Numbered from the stretch's first letter, positions 52,827-62,497 are shown. The stretch is DNA of 64,000 bases from Paenibacillus lautus NBRC 15380 (GCF_004000945.1 NZ_BIMF01000023.1:31745-95744); one strand, 5' to 3'. Numbers and translations: made by a program. Notes: generated by a model not told the origin, from the sequence alone.

Positions 52827-53783
52827 TTACCATAGACTGTTACCTGATCTGCGTGCAATCACGTTAGCAATTGTCAGAAGCATCACGCTGATTACCGCTT
52901 TGAACAAGCCTACAGCCGTTGCATAGGAGAACCTGGAGTTTTCAATACCGATCCGGTAAACATAAGTATCAATTACGTCGGATACCTCTCTTAACACAGG
53001 GTTCTTAGCCAAGAGCAAAATATCCTCGAAACCTGCAGTGAGCAGATTACCTATTGCAAGAATCATAAAGATGATAACAACAGGCATGATGGATGGTAAC
53101 GTAATCGTGAATATCTGTCTAAATTTGCTTGCACCATCCATATCCGCCGCTTCGTACATATGAGGATCCACTCCCGCAACTGCGGCCAAGTAAACGATGG
53201 AGGAGAATCCGATTTCTTTCCAAACTCCTGTGGTTACCAGGATCGCCCAGAAGTATTCAGGAATGGATAGGAAATTAATCGGTTCTTTAATCAAATTCAT
53301 TTTTTCCATCAGTATGTTTATGCTTCCGTTATCGGTAGAAAGCAAGGAAACCACAAACCCTGATACGATAACCCAGGATAAGAAATGGGGTAAATAACTG
53401 ACGGTCTGCACCAATCTCTTGAAGAACAGATGTCGAACTTCATTCAGCATCAACGCAAGCAGGATCGGAGCTGGAAAGCCAATCAAAAACTTGAGTAAGC
53501 TGATAACGATGGTGTTTCGCATCACGTTCATAAACTCTGGAGACTCAAAGAACATCCGGAAATGCTTCATCCCTACCCAAGGACTGTCTCCCATGCCTTT
53601 GAAGATATTAAAATCCTGAAACGCCATCAGAATACCGTACATCGGTATATAACTGAAAATAAAAATAAGTACGAGAGCGGGAAGTACCATTAACTGAATA
53701 TCCCACTGTTTAAAAAAGCGAATGAATCCATTGTCTCTCTTCCGTTTTGGAACAGTTTCCTGTTCTACGGATATTTGCGCCAT
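52827..53783 (-). CDS. Carbohydrate ABC permease, LplB type
   Basis: The 318-residue permease has six spans, an LplB-type N-terminus (QWDIQLMVLPALVLIFIFSY) and the EAA loop YEAADMDGASKFRQIFTITL. GGGGGG six bases upstream supports the ATG at 53783 rather than the TTG two codons earlier. It is the first gene of the operon. Confidence 0.92.
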   Translation of the reverse strand: MAQISVEQETVPKRKRDNGFIRFFKQWDIQLMVLPALVLIFIFSYIPMYGILMAFQDFNIFKGMGDSPWVGMKHFRMFFESPEFMNVMRNTIVISLLKFLIGFPAPILLALMLNEVRHLFFKRLVQTVSYLPHFLSWVIVSGFVVSLLSTDNGSINILMEKMNLIKEPINFLSIPEYFWAILVTTGVWKEIGFSSIVYLAAVAGVDPHMYEAADMDGASKFRQIFTITLPSIMPVVIIFMILAIGNLLTAGFEDILLLAKNPVLREVSDVIDTYVYRIGIENSRFSYATAVGLFKAVISVMLLTIANVIARRSGNSLW

Positions 53784-54020
53784 GTCCAACCCCCCGTGTG
53801 TTCTATGCCATGAAGTTTACCTGATGTCTAACATTGTAGAATAAATGATCCAATATAAACATTTGCCTATTCAACGAAAAATGATATTATTCAATTGAAA
53901 AATGAAACGCTTACAGGGCATGGGATATTTACGGTGTTATGAGAGTCCTAAAAAGGAAGCTTTAACAGGCCAGGTTGTCTAACTATCACCCTTCCGATAT
54001 TTAATCGGAGGCATAGAAAA

Positions 54021-54088
54021 TCCCCTTGCGTCAATAGTGTCAGGTTCATTTCACATGAACGGTTGTTCCACCATACACCACAAGGGGA
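54021..54088. repeat. 68-base hairpin element
   Basis: TCCCCTTG (54021-54028) and CAAGGGGA (54081-54088) form outer arms; GTTCAT-TTCAC-ATGAAC (54044-54060) forms an inner hairpin. It has no gene and no T run, so it looks like a small non-coding element or transposon-end relic rather than a terminator. Confidence 0.4.
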
Positions 54089-54398
54089 GAGTTTCAATTA
54101 GCTCTATTTGGCTGAGAAATTCATAGTATCATCAACGTTTAGCTGAACGCTGCTGTGCTGGTATGTTATAAACCATTTTCTGTAATGTCAATGGACCGGA
54201 ACCCCTAATATATCATAGGTGATCATGAAAAATATACGCTTCTGCCCTTGTTCGAAAAAAGGAACTGCTTCTCTACTAAATTCACAGTAAAAATGATATT
54301 AATCAATGAATAACAGTGGCGTATATAATTCCAAGCAAGAGGCCCTGTGGTATAACGATGACTGGTTAATACTAAGGAAGCACCGATATCAACAAAAA

Positions 54399-54436
54399 AA
54401 ATACAACCGTCACGACCAAATCGCGACGGTTGTATT
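54399..54436 (-). terminator. Terminator of ispH
   Basis: AATACAACCGTC pairs with GACGGTTGTATT; on the minus strand it is followed by TTTTTTTTG. Confidence 0.8.
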
Positions 54437-54447
54437 CAGAAAATCTC

Positions 54448-55407
54448 TTATGACTTGCTCTTCACCCGTACAGGTGGAAGCAATTTATTCATATTCACCG
54501 TACGCTTGATCTCCCAAGTGTCCGGCTGATCATGTTCATACTGTTCCAGATAGGCAATGACTTCTTTGGTAATCGGAGTCGGTGTTGATGCCCCTGATGT
54601 CACAGCCACTTTGCCTACGCCTTCAAGCCATTCGCGTTTGAGTTCCGTCACATCGCCAATGCGATGAGCCGGTACGCCGGCTATCTCTTCGGATACCTGG
54701 GCAAGACGATTGGAGTTATTGCTGCGCGGGTCGCCAACCACGATGACCAAGTCCGCCTGGCCGGCTTGCTCGGCTACCGCTTCCTGCCGGACTTGCGTTG
54801 CAAGACAAATTTCATTGTGAATCTCCGCCCCAGGGAATTTATCGAGCAGACTCTTCATGATATGCTTGATATCCCATTGACTCATCGTCGTCTGGTTCGT
54901 AATGATGATTCGGGATGATTTTACCTGAAGCTGTTCAATCTCTTCTTCCTTCTCGATCAGATGCACGTGATCCGGAGCGATCCCGATCGCGCCTTCCGGC
55001 TCGGGATGTCCCTTCTTCCCGATATAAATGATCTCATACCCGTCCGCTGCCTTTTCCCGGATCAAATCATGGGTTTTCGTAACATCAGGACAAGTTGCGT
55101 CGAGCGTGGTCAACCCTTTATCTCTCGCAAGCTTGCGTACTTCGGGAGAGACCCCGTGTGCGGTAAAAATAACGGTGCCGCTCTCCACCTGACTCAGGAT
55201 TTCCATCCGATTCGGACCGTCCAGGGTAATGATACCTTCATCCTCAAAGGATTGCGTGACATGACTGTTATGCACAATCATGCCCAATATATAAATAGGC
55301 CGAGGAAGATCCAGATTCTGGGCCGCCTGACGTGCCAAGACCATAGCGTCAACGACACCGTAACAGTAACCTCTCGGTGATATTTTCAAGACTTCGATGA
55401 TCTTCAC
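54448..55407 (-). CDS. ispH: 4-hydroxy-3-methylbut-2-enyl diphosphate reductase
   Basis: This 319-residue iron-sulfur enzyme performs the last step of the MEP pathway, giving IPP and DMAPP. The three cluster cysteines are present in RGYCYGV (about 15), ATCPDV (about 104) and EICLATQ (about 197), and the catalytic glutamate is in TNQTTMS/HNE region. A C-terminal extension of about 35 residues is as in Bacillus IspH. Essential housekeeping gene; single transcript. Confidence 0.95.
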   Translation of the reverse strand: MKIIEVLKISPRGYCYGVVDAMVLARQAAQNLDLPRPIYILGMIVHNSHVTQSFEDEGIITLDGPNRMEILSQVESGTVIFTAHGVSPEVRKLARDKGLTTLDATCPDVTKTHDLIREKAADGYEIIYIGKKGHPEPEGAIGIAPDHVHLIEKEEEIEQLQVKSSRIIITNQTTMSQWDIKHIMKSLLDKFPGAEIHNEICLATQVRQEAVAEQAGQADLVIVVGDPRSNNSNRLAQVSEEIAGVPAHRIGDVTELKREWLEGVGKVAVTSGASTPTPITKEVIAYLEQYEHDQPDTWEIKRTVNMNKLLPPVRVKSKS

Positions 55408-55450
55408 CTGCTTTCCGTTGTAATACGTAAAGTATCCAGTCTATTATAAC

Positions 55451-56908
55451 CTATTCCAGAGGAGGAGCAAAGACGACGGGCAGCCAGACGATAAAGGTGC
55501 TGCCTTCCCCTCTTCGGGTAACAACCTCGACGGAGCCCTTGTGCTCATCAATAATCCATTTGGCGATGGATAAGCCAAGACCGGTCCCGCTCGTCACGCC
55601 TCTGGACTGGTCCGCACGATAGAAACGCTCGAATATAAACGGAACTTCATCCTTATCCATGCCGATCCCCGTATCCGAAATTCGCAGACCAACCTGCCCC
55701 TTATACAGGACGACATCCAGGCTGACTTCTCCCTCCGGCGTATACTTGAACGCATTCTCGATAAAGATGAACAGCATCTGCTGCAAGTAGTCCTTATTTC
55801 CTTCTACATAAACACCGTTCAGGACAGACAGCTCTCCGACATGCCACTCAGCGGTTTTCTCGAGGAAATGAGCACGCCGTGCGACCTCTTCAACCAAAGG
55901 CTGCAGAGGGACCGGATCCAATTCAAAGGTCTGGCCGGTATCGGCCCGCGCCAGAGACAGCATGTCGTTCACCAGTCTGCTCATCCGCTTCGCTTCGTCG
56001 GAAATATCGCCCACCGCTTCAACCGAGATCTGCTTAATCGTTTCTTCGTCCATATTCGCTCTCTCGCCAGGAGCTTCCGTCCACATCTTATGGAGAAGAT
56101 CCACATTCCCCCGGATGGTGGTCAGCGGCGTTCGGAGTTCATGCGAAGCATCCGATACAAACCGGCGCTGTGCCGCATAGGCATCCTCAAGCTCTTTGTA
56201 AAAGCTCTCCGTCCTCTCGAGCATCCCGTTAAACGTCCCGATTAACTGACCGATCTCGTCCTCTGGCCCATCGTATTCGATTCGTACGCTGAGGTCAGTC
56301 CCCTTCTGAATCTGCTCGGCCGCCTCCGTGACCTTGCCGATCGGTTTCATGGATTTTCGTGCCAGGAACAAGCCTAATGTTGAGGCAATGACAAGTGTTG
56401 CTGCGGATCCCATGATGAGGATGGACTGGAGTCGATCTAAGGTTTGCTCGATGGTTCGCGTACTTACTCCGATCTGAAGCCATCCGAATAATTTCCTTGA
56501 GTTCGTTTCAACGACCGGGGATTCGTATACAATGAAGGATGCCCCATTAAAAGAAAACCGTTTAAACTCTCCGGGTTTGGTCATACTTAATGCTCTGTCT
56601 ACAGTCGGATTCTCAAATTGCAAACCACTGAACTCCATATTCCCAGATCTCCAGATGGACCCATTATAGAAAGTATACAGCTGAACGTATAAATCAGCTG
56701 CCTCCATATTAAGCGCGGAGGAACGATCCGGTAGAAGTGCAACAGACGAAGATGTGTAACCAATCTTATTTGCTTCCTGTACTAATCGCTGCTTTAACTC
56801 CTCATACGTATACAAATGGACAAAGCCATACACCGCCGAGCTGAAAATCAGCAGTGTCACAAATAAAATGCCGGTATACCATGCTGTCAGTCTTAACCGA
56901 ATGGACAT
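55451..56908 (-). CDS. OmpR-associated sensor histidine kinase (HAMP)
   Basis: This 485-residue kinase has membrane helices at about 9-31 and 167-190, an extracytoplasmic sensor, HAMP (about 190-245), HisKA with DASHELRTPLTTIRG and HATPase (NAFKYT, DTGIGM, GTGLGLSI). It follows its response regulator by 1 base. The pair lies downstream of htrA on the same strand, so a CssS-like role in secretion/heat stress is possible but not established. Confidence 0.9.
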   Translation of the reverse strand: MSIRLRLTAWYTGILFVTLLIFSSAVYGFVHLYTYEELKQRLVQEANKIGYTSSSVALLPDRSSALNMEAADLYVQLYTFYNGSIWRSGNMEFSGLQFENPTVDRALSMTKPGEFKRFSFNGASFIVYESPVVETNSRKLFGWLQIGVSTRTIEQTLDRLQSILIMGSAATLVIASTLGLFLARKSMKPIGKVTEAAEQIQKGTDLSVRIEYDGPEDEIGQLIGTFNGMLERTESFYKELEDAYAAQRRFVSDASHELRTPLTTIRGNVDLLHKMWTEAPGERANMDEETIKQISVEAVGDISDEAKRMSRLVNDMLSLARADTGQTFELDPVPLQPLVEEVARRAHFLEKTAEWHVGELSVLNGVYVEGNKDYLQQMLFIFIENAFKYTPEGEVSLDVVLYKGQVGLRISDTGIGMDKDEVPFIFERFYRADQSRGVTSGTGLGLSIAKWIIDEHKGSVEVVTRRGEGSTFIVWLPVVFAPPLE

Positions 56909-56909
56909 G

Positions 56910-57596
56910 CTAATTATCTCCTCTTAAAATATAGCCGGCTCCGCGGATCGTCTGGATCAGCCGTTTACCTCCATGTTCCTCGGTCTTCTGCCGGAGCATG
57001 GCGATATAAACCTCCAGCACGTTGGACTCCCCGCTGTAGTCATAGCCCCATATTTTATCCATTATTAAATCGCGGGACAGCACCCGCTTCGGATTTTGCA
57101 TAAACAGATGCAGCAGCTCAAATTCCTTCGCGGTGAGCTCCAGTCTCTGCCCGCTGCGAATAACTTCCCTTGCATCCGTATCCATCACGAGATCCTCGAA
57201 GGTCAGTCGGTGGTTAGAGGAATCATCACCGGTTTTACGGCGCAGCAAGGCCCGTACGCGGGCAAGCAGCTCCTCCAGCGCGAAGGGCTTGACCAGATAA
57301 TCATCCGCTCCGGTATCCAGTCCCTTTACCCGATTCTCCACTTCATCCTTCGCGGTCAGCATCAGCACAGGTACTGTGCTTCCGCCTTCCCGGAGTCTGC
57401 GCAACGCTTCAAATCCATCGACTTGAGGCATCATCACATCCAGAACGACAACATCCGGCTCCTCACTCAATATCACCTTCAAGCCTTCCGCTCCGTTGGA
57501 TGCGGTCAGGACGTCATAGCCCTCAAACGCAAGTCCCCTGCGCAGCATGGAAATTATTTTCTCATCATCATCTACAATTAATATCCGGGATCGCAT
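56910..57596 (-). CDS. OmpR-family response regulator
   Basis: The 228-residue regulator has a receiver domain (DDDEKI, phospho-Asp in VVVLDVMMPQ, Lys in YLVKPFA) and a winged-helix DNA-binding domain (about 130-225, TAKEFELLHLFMQNP, VYIAMLRQK, IRGAGYIL). Coupled to the kinase gene. It may act on htrA, whose promoter has a 7-8-7 inverted repeat. Confidence 0.92.
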   Translation of the reverse strand: MRSRILIVDDDEKIISMLRRGLAFEGYDVLTASNGAEGLKVILSEEPDVVVLDVMMPQVDGFEALRRLREGGSTVPVLMLTAKDEVENRVKGLDTGADDYLVKPFALEELLARVRALLRRKTGDDSSNHRLTFEDLVMDTDAREVIRSGQRLELTAKEFELLHLFMQNPKRVLSRDLIMDKIWGYDYSGESNVLEVYIAMLRQKTEEHGGKRLIQTIRGAGYILRGDN

Positions 57597-57675
57597 AGCG
57601 GCATCTCCTCTATCTTCTAGCGTTAAATTTAGTACGACGTTACAATCCCATTATATCGGTCGCCTTAAGGACAAG

Positions 57676-57707
57676 ACAAGCGGAAGGGAACGGTCCCTTC
57701 CGCTTGT
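57676..57707. terminator. Terminator of htrA
   Basis: A 14-bp perfect stem (57676-57689, 57694-57707), loop ACGG, GC rich. Confidence 0.8.
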
Positions 57708-57725
57708 TGTCACGCCTATCCAGGG

Positions 57726-59360
57726 TTACGGTTGCTGTTGTTGTTGGGATAGATCAAACTTATTACGGTCCCCAATCGTCAGCGGCAGATCAATCTTCTT
57801 GCCGTTACGAACCACATTCAGCGTAATTTTGTCTCCGACTTTCTTCGATTGTATGAATTCAGTCAGATCCTTCGAGGTCGGATATTTCGTCCCGTCCACG
57901 CCTACAATGATGTCGTATTGACGCAGGTCTGCTTCATAAGCCGGCGAACGGAATACAACGCTGTCAACGTAAGAGCCTTCCGTTACGTCGGTACCCAGGG
58001 ATTGAGCAATTTGCGGAGTGACCGTTCCCAGATTTGCCCCGATAAACGGAACCGGTTCTTTCGGCACTTCTTGATTATTCTTCAGGTATTCCACAACTTC
58101 CTTGATTGTGCTGGACGGAATCGCAAATCCGATCCCTTGCGCTTCCGCGCTGACGGCTACGTTCATCCCGATAACTTCGCCCTTCAGATTGAGAAGCGGT
58201 CCACCGGAGTTACCTGGATTAATCGAAGCATCGGTTTGCAGAAGATGCTCGTAATTACGCTCAGCTTCGCCGTTCGTTCCTTGAATATCGATCTCCCGTT
58301 CCTTCGAGCTAAGTACGCCTGCGGTTACCGTGTGTTCAAAACCGTGCGGGTTACCGATGGCAACAAGCCATTCACCAACCTTCAGCGAGTCAGAGTCACC
58401 TAGCTGTACTGATGGGAAATCGGCCCCTTCGATTTTGAGTACGGCCAAATCGAGCTCATAGCTGGAACCGAGCAGCTTCGCTTCATACGGCTTTTTGGTA
58501 CCCTGTACCGTCACTTGGATCACATCGGCGCCATGGATCACATGCTCATTCGTCAAAATGTATCCAGACTTCTCAAAGATGAAACCCGAGCCGATGCCGG
58601 AAGGCTGAAGCTGGGATTCCTGACCTCCGTTGTTGCTGCTTCCACCGTTTCCGCTGTTTCCGCCATTTCCTCCCTGACTCGATTGACCCCCGCCGAAGAA
58701 GTACCAGAACGGATCATTCATGTTCGGATTCGTGCTTTGGCGATTGCTGCTGTTCACAAGCGTCTCGATCAGCACGACGGCTGGACTTGCCTGGTCCACA
58801 ACCGCCGATACATCGCCCGGATTCGAAGGAATCATGGCCGATGCCGTAGTAGCTCCGCCGTTATCATCGACTTTCGCTGAGGTTTCTTGGGCTGGCTCTG
58901 ATGAATACGCCGCATCAGGCGTAAACAGGTTCGTGCGGTCAGCGGCAAACATCAGGCTCGAAATGACAAGGACACCAGCCAAGAAGGACAGCAGCACCGT
59001 CTTCACGGAATTTTTAGGCTTCTGGCTGTAATTCCATTCTTTGTTTCTTTTCATCGAATCCATAGACCCGCCGCCACCCTGGCTTCCGGAGGAATGTGAC
59101 TGCGAGAAACCGGAGGATGGAATCGGTTTGATAGGCTGCGGAGCGGTAACTTCCACTTCCTGCGATTCCCGACTCTGATATGGCTGCTCTGTCTGCTGAT
59201 CATCGCGTTCGCTTGGTATGGACTGAAACGGTCCGTAAGAATAGTAATAAGACGAATTCTTCGTGGATGCTTCCTCACGTCTCGGTGCTTCATTGTTATT
59301 CGACTCGTTGTTCATTCCCTCATCATCCGGATACCCGTAGCGCTTTCTTTGGTCGTCCAT
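57726..59360 (-). CDS. htrA: HtrA-type membrane serine protease
   Basis: This 544-residue protease has a long disordered cytoplasmic N-terminus (about 1-120, rich in Asn/Ser/Gln), one membrane anchor (about 122-142), a trypsin-like domain and a C-terminal PDZ domain (about 445-530). The triad is His in TNEHVIHG, Asp in ELDLAVLK and Ser in NPGNSGGPL. A Gly/Asn-rich loop (GGNGGNSGNGGSSNNGG) interrupts the early protease domain, and the protein ends in a run of glutamines. It degrades misfolded exported proteins. AGGAGG before the ATG. Confidence 0.94.
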   Translation of the reverse strand: MDDQRKRYGYPDDEGMNNESNNNEAPRREEASTKNSSYYYSYGPFQSIPSERDDQQTEQPYQSRESQEVEVTAPQPIKPIPSSGFSQSHSSGSQGGGGSMDSMKRNKEWNYSQKPKNSVKTVLLSFLAGVLVISSLMFAADRTNLFTPDAAYSSEPAQETSAKVDDNGGATTASAMIPSNPGDVSAVVDQASPAVVLIETLVNSSNRQSTNPNMNDPFWYFFGGGQSSQGGNGGNSGNGGSSNNGGQESQLQPSGIGSGFIFEKSGYILTNEHVIHGADVIQVTVQGTKKPYEAKLLGSSYELDLAVLKIEGADFPSVQLGDSDSLKVGEWLVAIGNPHGFEHTVTAGVLSSKEREIDIQGTNGEAERNYEHLLQTDASINPGNSGGPLLNLKGEVIGMNVAVSAEAQGIGFAIPSSTIKEVVEYLKNNQEVPKEPVPFIGANLGTVTPQIAQSLGTDVTEGSYVDSVVFRSPAYEADLRQYDIIVGVDGTKYPTSKDLTEFIQSKKVGDKITLNVVRNGKKIDLPLTIGDRNKFDLSQQQQQP

Positions 59361-59425
59361 AGGTCTACCTCCTATTTTAAATCACTTGCTTCCAAGTGGT
59401 TTCATTGATTAACTGTTCTTATTGT

Positions 59426-59447
59426 GTACTATAAACCTTAATAGTAC
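59426..59447. promoter_or_regulatory. 7-8-7 inverted repeat over the htrA promoter
   Basis: GTACTAT-N8-ATAGTAC is perfect. One arm contains a possible -10 (TATAGT on the minus strand). It is 66-87 bases before the htrA start. Candidate response-regulator operator. Confidence 0.5.
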
Positions 59448-59519
59448 CTTAAAAACAATTAAAAGGCAGATAAAAAGAAAGCTAAGGCCGCGTCAAAGGA
59501 ATCTGATCCGAAAGAGTCG

Positions 59520-60173
59520 CTATATTTTTACCCATCCCTTACGGTGGGCATAAATCGCCAATTGCGTGCGGTCTTCCAGCTCACACTTCATCAGCAGATT
59601 GCTGACATGGGTTTTGACCGTTTTAATGCTGATATGCAGCTCTTCGCCGATCTCTTTGTTGCTCTTGCCTTCGGCAATGAGCAGCAGCACTTCTTTTTCG
59701 CGCTCGGTAAGCCCGGAATCGTCGCCGTTCACCATATGTCGGCGGATCCCCCGGGTGAGTGCTTCCGACACGTCTTTGGTCATGACCGGCATGCCCCTGA
59801 ACGCTCCCTGAAGGGCGTAAATGAGCTCGTCGGCCGAAACGGTCTTCAATACATAACTGACAGCCCCCGCCTCAATGCACTCAACCACAAGCTCGTCTTC
59901 GAGAAAGCTGGTCAGAATCACGATCCTCTGGTCCGGGAACTCGGACATGACCGCACGCGTGGTCTCCGCCCCGTTCATCACCGGCATCATCAGATCCATA
60001 AGAATGAGATCCGGCCGGTCTGCCTCATCCCCATTTCTTAGCATATCAACGACCTCTTGGCCATTTGCCGCCTCTCCGATCACTTCAAATCCCGGATCCA
60101 GCGACAAATACGTTTTTAATCCCATACGAACCATATCATGATCATCCGCCAGCAATATCCGAATCGTACCCAT
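59520..60173 (-). CDS. liaR: LiaR-type response regulator
   Basis: This 217-residue NarL-family regulator has a receiver (ADDHDMVR, Asp in LILMDLMMPVM, Lys in YVLKTVS) and a LuxR helix-turn-helix (LTEREKEVLLLIAEGKSN, then IKTVKTHVSNLL). It is the last gene of liaF-liaS-liaR, the cell-envelope stress system of Firmicutes. A candidate target site is at 15633-15650. Confidence 0.93.
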   Translation of the reverse strand: MGTIRILLADDHDMVRMGLKTYLSLDPGFEVIGEAANGQEVVDMLRNGDEADRPDLILMDLMMPVMNGAETTRAVMSEFPDQRIVILTSFLEDELVVECIEAGAVSYVLKTVSADELIYALQGAFRGMPVMTKDVSEALTRGIRRHMVNGDDSGLTEREKEVLLLIAEGKSNKEIGEELHISIKTVKTHVSNLLMKCELEDRTQLAIYAHRKGWVKI

Positions 60174-60191
60174 AATGATGTTGTCCCCTCT

Positions 60192-61274
60192 CTATTCCAC
60201 TGGCTCAGCCAGCACTTCCTCATCCTTGCCCTCTTCCGCAGCCGGTCCCTGATTGCCCTCGGCCTCAAACAACGGAATATTCACGCGAACGGTCGTCCCT
60301 GCGCCCTTTTTGCTTATAATATCGACCTGTCCACCAAGCTTTTCGGCCCGCTCACGCATCGTGGACAGCCCGTATGAACCCTGCTTGCCTGCCACCTCGT
60401 CAAACCCAACCCCGTCGTCGCTGATGCTTAAAATCACGCGTTTCTGATCCTCACGAAGCGACATGCTGACAAGGCCTGCACCGGCATGTTTCACAATATT
60501 AGCTACCGCTTCCTGTATGATCAGGAACAGCTGATGCTCAATCGCATCCGATACCCCGCCGTAGAGTTCGACATCCTTCATGCCCTTCAGGCCATTTTGG
60601 CGACAGTAATCCGGGAACCATCGTTCAAGTGCCTCCTCTAGGGTTCTTCCTTCCAGTTCAACAGGCCGAAGCTGTGCAATCAGCGCCCGCATCTGCTTCT
60701 GTGCCACGTGAGACATCTCAATCAACTGACCGAGCACTTTATCGCCCTGCTCCGGGTTTCGCTTCAGAACCGCTGGAAGCGATGAAGCCGACATATGAAT
60801 CGCGAACAGCTGCTGACTGACCGTATCATGCAGATCCCTTGCCATCCGGCGTCGTTCCTCAAGCACTGCGGCTTCCGCGGCAATCTCTTTCTCAATGACA
60901 TCCTGCTCACCCAGGCGCTGCAGCAGCTTCATCTTCTTCTCCAGCGCTTCTGTCATTCCGTTAAACTCATCGTATACTCTGGCAAAAGAGCCGTCTTCCA
61001 TGGCCGGCAGCCGTACATTCAGATTTCCTTTGGCAACCTGCAGCATGTTCAGATGGAGCAGGTCCAGCGGTCGCTGAATGCGCTGTCCCGCGATATATCC
61101 CGCAATCCCCGTAAACAGAAGTACACCGACCGTGTAATACACCCACAGCCGGTTATCTTCAATATGTATGTAGCCGGATTGGTTTGCTGTATACAGGAAA
61201 ACAGCAACCCCGGCTCCAATCAACAGAAAGTAAAACAGTATCACCCATTTGGTATTTTTCAATATCCCCATCAT
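60192..61274 (-). CDS. liaS: LiaS-type sensor histidine kinase
   Basis: This 360-residue kinase has two membrane helices (about 10-27 and 45-65) with only a short extracytoplasmic loop, as is typical for intramembrane-sensing kinases. A HAMP domain, HisKA_3 with MARDLHDTVSQQLF and an HATPase (DDGVGFD, GSYGLSTMRER) follow. A Glu/Pro-rich tail ends the protein. LiaF directly upstream is its inhibitor in the known system. Confidence 0.93.
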   Translation of the reverse strand: MMGILKNTKWVILFYFLLIGAGVAVFLYTANQSGYIHIEDNRLWVYYTVGVLLFTGIAGYIAGQRIQRPLDLLHLNMLQVAKGNLNVRLPAMEDGSFARVYDEFNGMTEALEKKMKLLQRLGEQDVIEKEIAAEAAVLEERRRMARDLHDTVSQQLFAIHMSASSLPAVLKRNPEQGDKVLGQLIEMSHVAQKQMRALIAQLRPVELEGRTLEEALERWFPDYCRQNGLKGMKDVELYGGVSDAIEHQLFLIIQEAVANIVKHAGAGLVSMSLREDQKRVILSISDDGVGFDEVAGKQGSYGLSTMRERAEKLGGQVDIISKKGAGTTVRVNIPLFEAEGNQGPAAEEGKDEEVLAEPVE

Positions 61275-61279
61275 AACGG

Positions 61280-62386
61280 TTATCCTACCCTATTCACTTT
61301 GACATCACCGATAAATACGCTAACGGTGATTCGAATTTTCTTACCCGCTTCCCTGTAATGCGGGCTTTCCAGACCGGCATTACTCATAAAGCCGCTGCGG
61401 CTCTCCTCCAGCACCTTCATATCGCCAATGAAGGAGTTGGTCGTGACATGAATGCCGACATCCGAATCATTCGGAACGAATACCTTTACATCCCCGATAA
61501 ACGCCGAGATGTTGATTTTCGTTTCTCCGTAAGGGATCTGGGCTTTGGTCAGATCCAGCACCGTATCACCGATGAACTGCGAGATATTTGTCGGCTTCAG
61601 CTGAAAATAATCTTTTCCCATATGCACGTCCCCGATAAAAGAGGACTTGTTCACCGCATCATGGCTATGCCAAGATTGATGATGATGATGGTGCCCGTGC
61701 TGTTCATCCTTATAATCCGATCCGTCGCTGTAGCTTCTGCCGTTATCGTCAAAATCAACATGAACCCTGAACCGGCTGCGATCCTGACGGTCCTGGCGCT
61801 GGCGTTCATGATGCTGCCCCTGCCAGCGGTAACCCTTACCCGGCTCATGATAATCCGGTGATTCAAGTTCAGGATCGGGCAAGGTATTCTCAGTCTTGTC
61901 AGCCTTGTCTGTCTTACCAAATCTCCGTTCAAATTCTTCATCCAGAGAAGAATCAAGCGGACGCGCTTCAGGCGGATCAGGAATGTTGTAATCGTCGCGC
62001 CGATGCGAGCTGAAGTCATCCGGACTTGGCGGCGATGGCGGTGGCGTATGATCCTTCGGTTTGAAAATAACCTGCAATCCAAACCCAATCAGGATAATCG
62101 GAATCGCATACTTGATCAGATCGCCGAATGAGAAGTCAATCAAATTCAGGTTTTTTCCAAGAAAGTACGATCCGATAATGATCGGCACAACGGAGCCCCA
62201 TAGTGCTCCTCCACGGGCATAAATTAAGCTTTGCAGCCCGAACCAGATGATGAACACCGGCCAAAAGGTCTTGAATATATAACCAAGATCCACATGTATC
62301 ATATCGAGCTGATTTAGAAGAAACACCACACCAATACCGATGAGCAGCAAACCGTTGCTAAGCTGGCTCCATCCTTTTCTACTCAT
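61280..62386 (-). CDS. liaF: LiaF-type inhibitor with His-rich linker
   Basis: The 368-residue protein has four N-terminal membrane helices (about 8-110), a long charged linker (about 115-250) and a C-terminal beta-helical LiaF domain. That domain is marked by five regularly spaced FIGD turns (SSFIGDVHM, SQFIGDTVL, SAFIGDVKV, NSFIGDMKV, SVFIGDVKV). The linker contains HGHHHHHQSWHSHD, which could bind metal. LiaF keeps LiaS off without stress. Start at 62386: AAGGGG is 6 bases upstream; the ATG two codons earlier has no spacing. Confidence 0.92.
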   Translation of the reverse strand: MSRKGWSQLSNGLLLIGIGVVFLLNQLDMIHVDLGYIFKTFWPVFIIWFGLQSLIYARGGALWGSVVPIIIGSYFLGKNLNLIDFSFGDLIKYAIPIILIGFGLQVIFKPKDHTPPPSPPSPDDFSSHRRDDYNIPDPPEARPLDSSLDEEFERRFGKTDKADKTENTLPDPELESPDYHEPGKGYRWQGQHHERQRQDRQDRSRFRVHVDFDDNGRSYSDGSDYKDEQHGHHHHHQSWHSHDAVNKSSFIGDVHMGKDYFQLKPTNISQFIGDTVLDLTKAQIPYGETKINISAFIGDVKVFVPNDSDVGIHVTTNSFIGDMKVLEESRSGFMSNAGLESPHYREAGKKIRITVSVFIGDVKVNRVG

Positions 62387-62479
62387 GGTCATCCCCTTGC
62401 CTTCCAGTTCTATTTTTTCTTAACTACAGTGTACAACATATTGCAATGAACAGGTTAGCGGCGGTGGAATGAAGTTGAT

Positions 62480-62497
62480 CTCGGTCTTGAGACTGAG
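62480..62497. promoter_or_regulatory. Near-palindrome upstream of liaF
   Basis: CTCGGTCTTGAGACTGAG pairs at 7 of 9 positions per half, about 95 bases before liaF. It could be an operator, but it does not match the palindrome at 15633-15650 in orientation of the half-sites. Confidence 0.3.

Larger units (their letters stand above)
53790..54447. other. Gene-poor region between lplB-type gene and ispH
   Basis: About 650 bases without a gene I can support. It holds the start of the transporter operon, a near-miss catabolite-response-like element (TGTAAGCGTTTCA, one base short of the consensus), the hairpin at 54021-54088 and the ispH terminator. A 67-residue frame at 54306 has no ribosome site. 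Confidence 0.5.

Noticed and set aside
53905..53925. Catabolite-response element before the lplB-type operon
   Set aside because: TGTAAGCGTTTCA is one base shorter than the consensus and breaks the symmetry.
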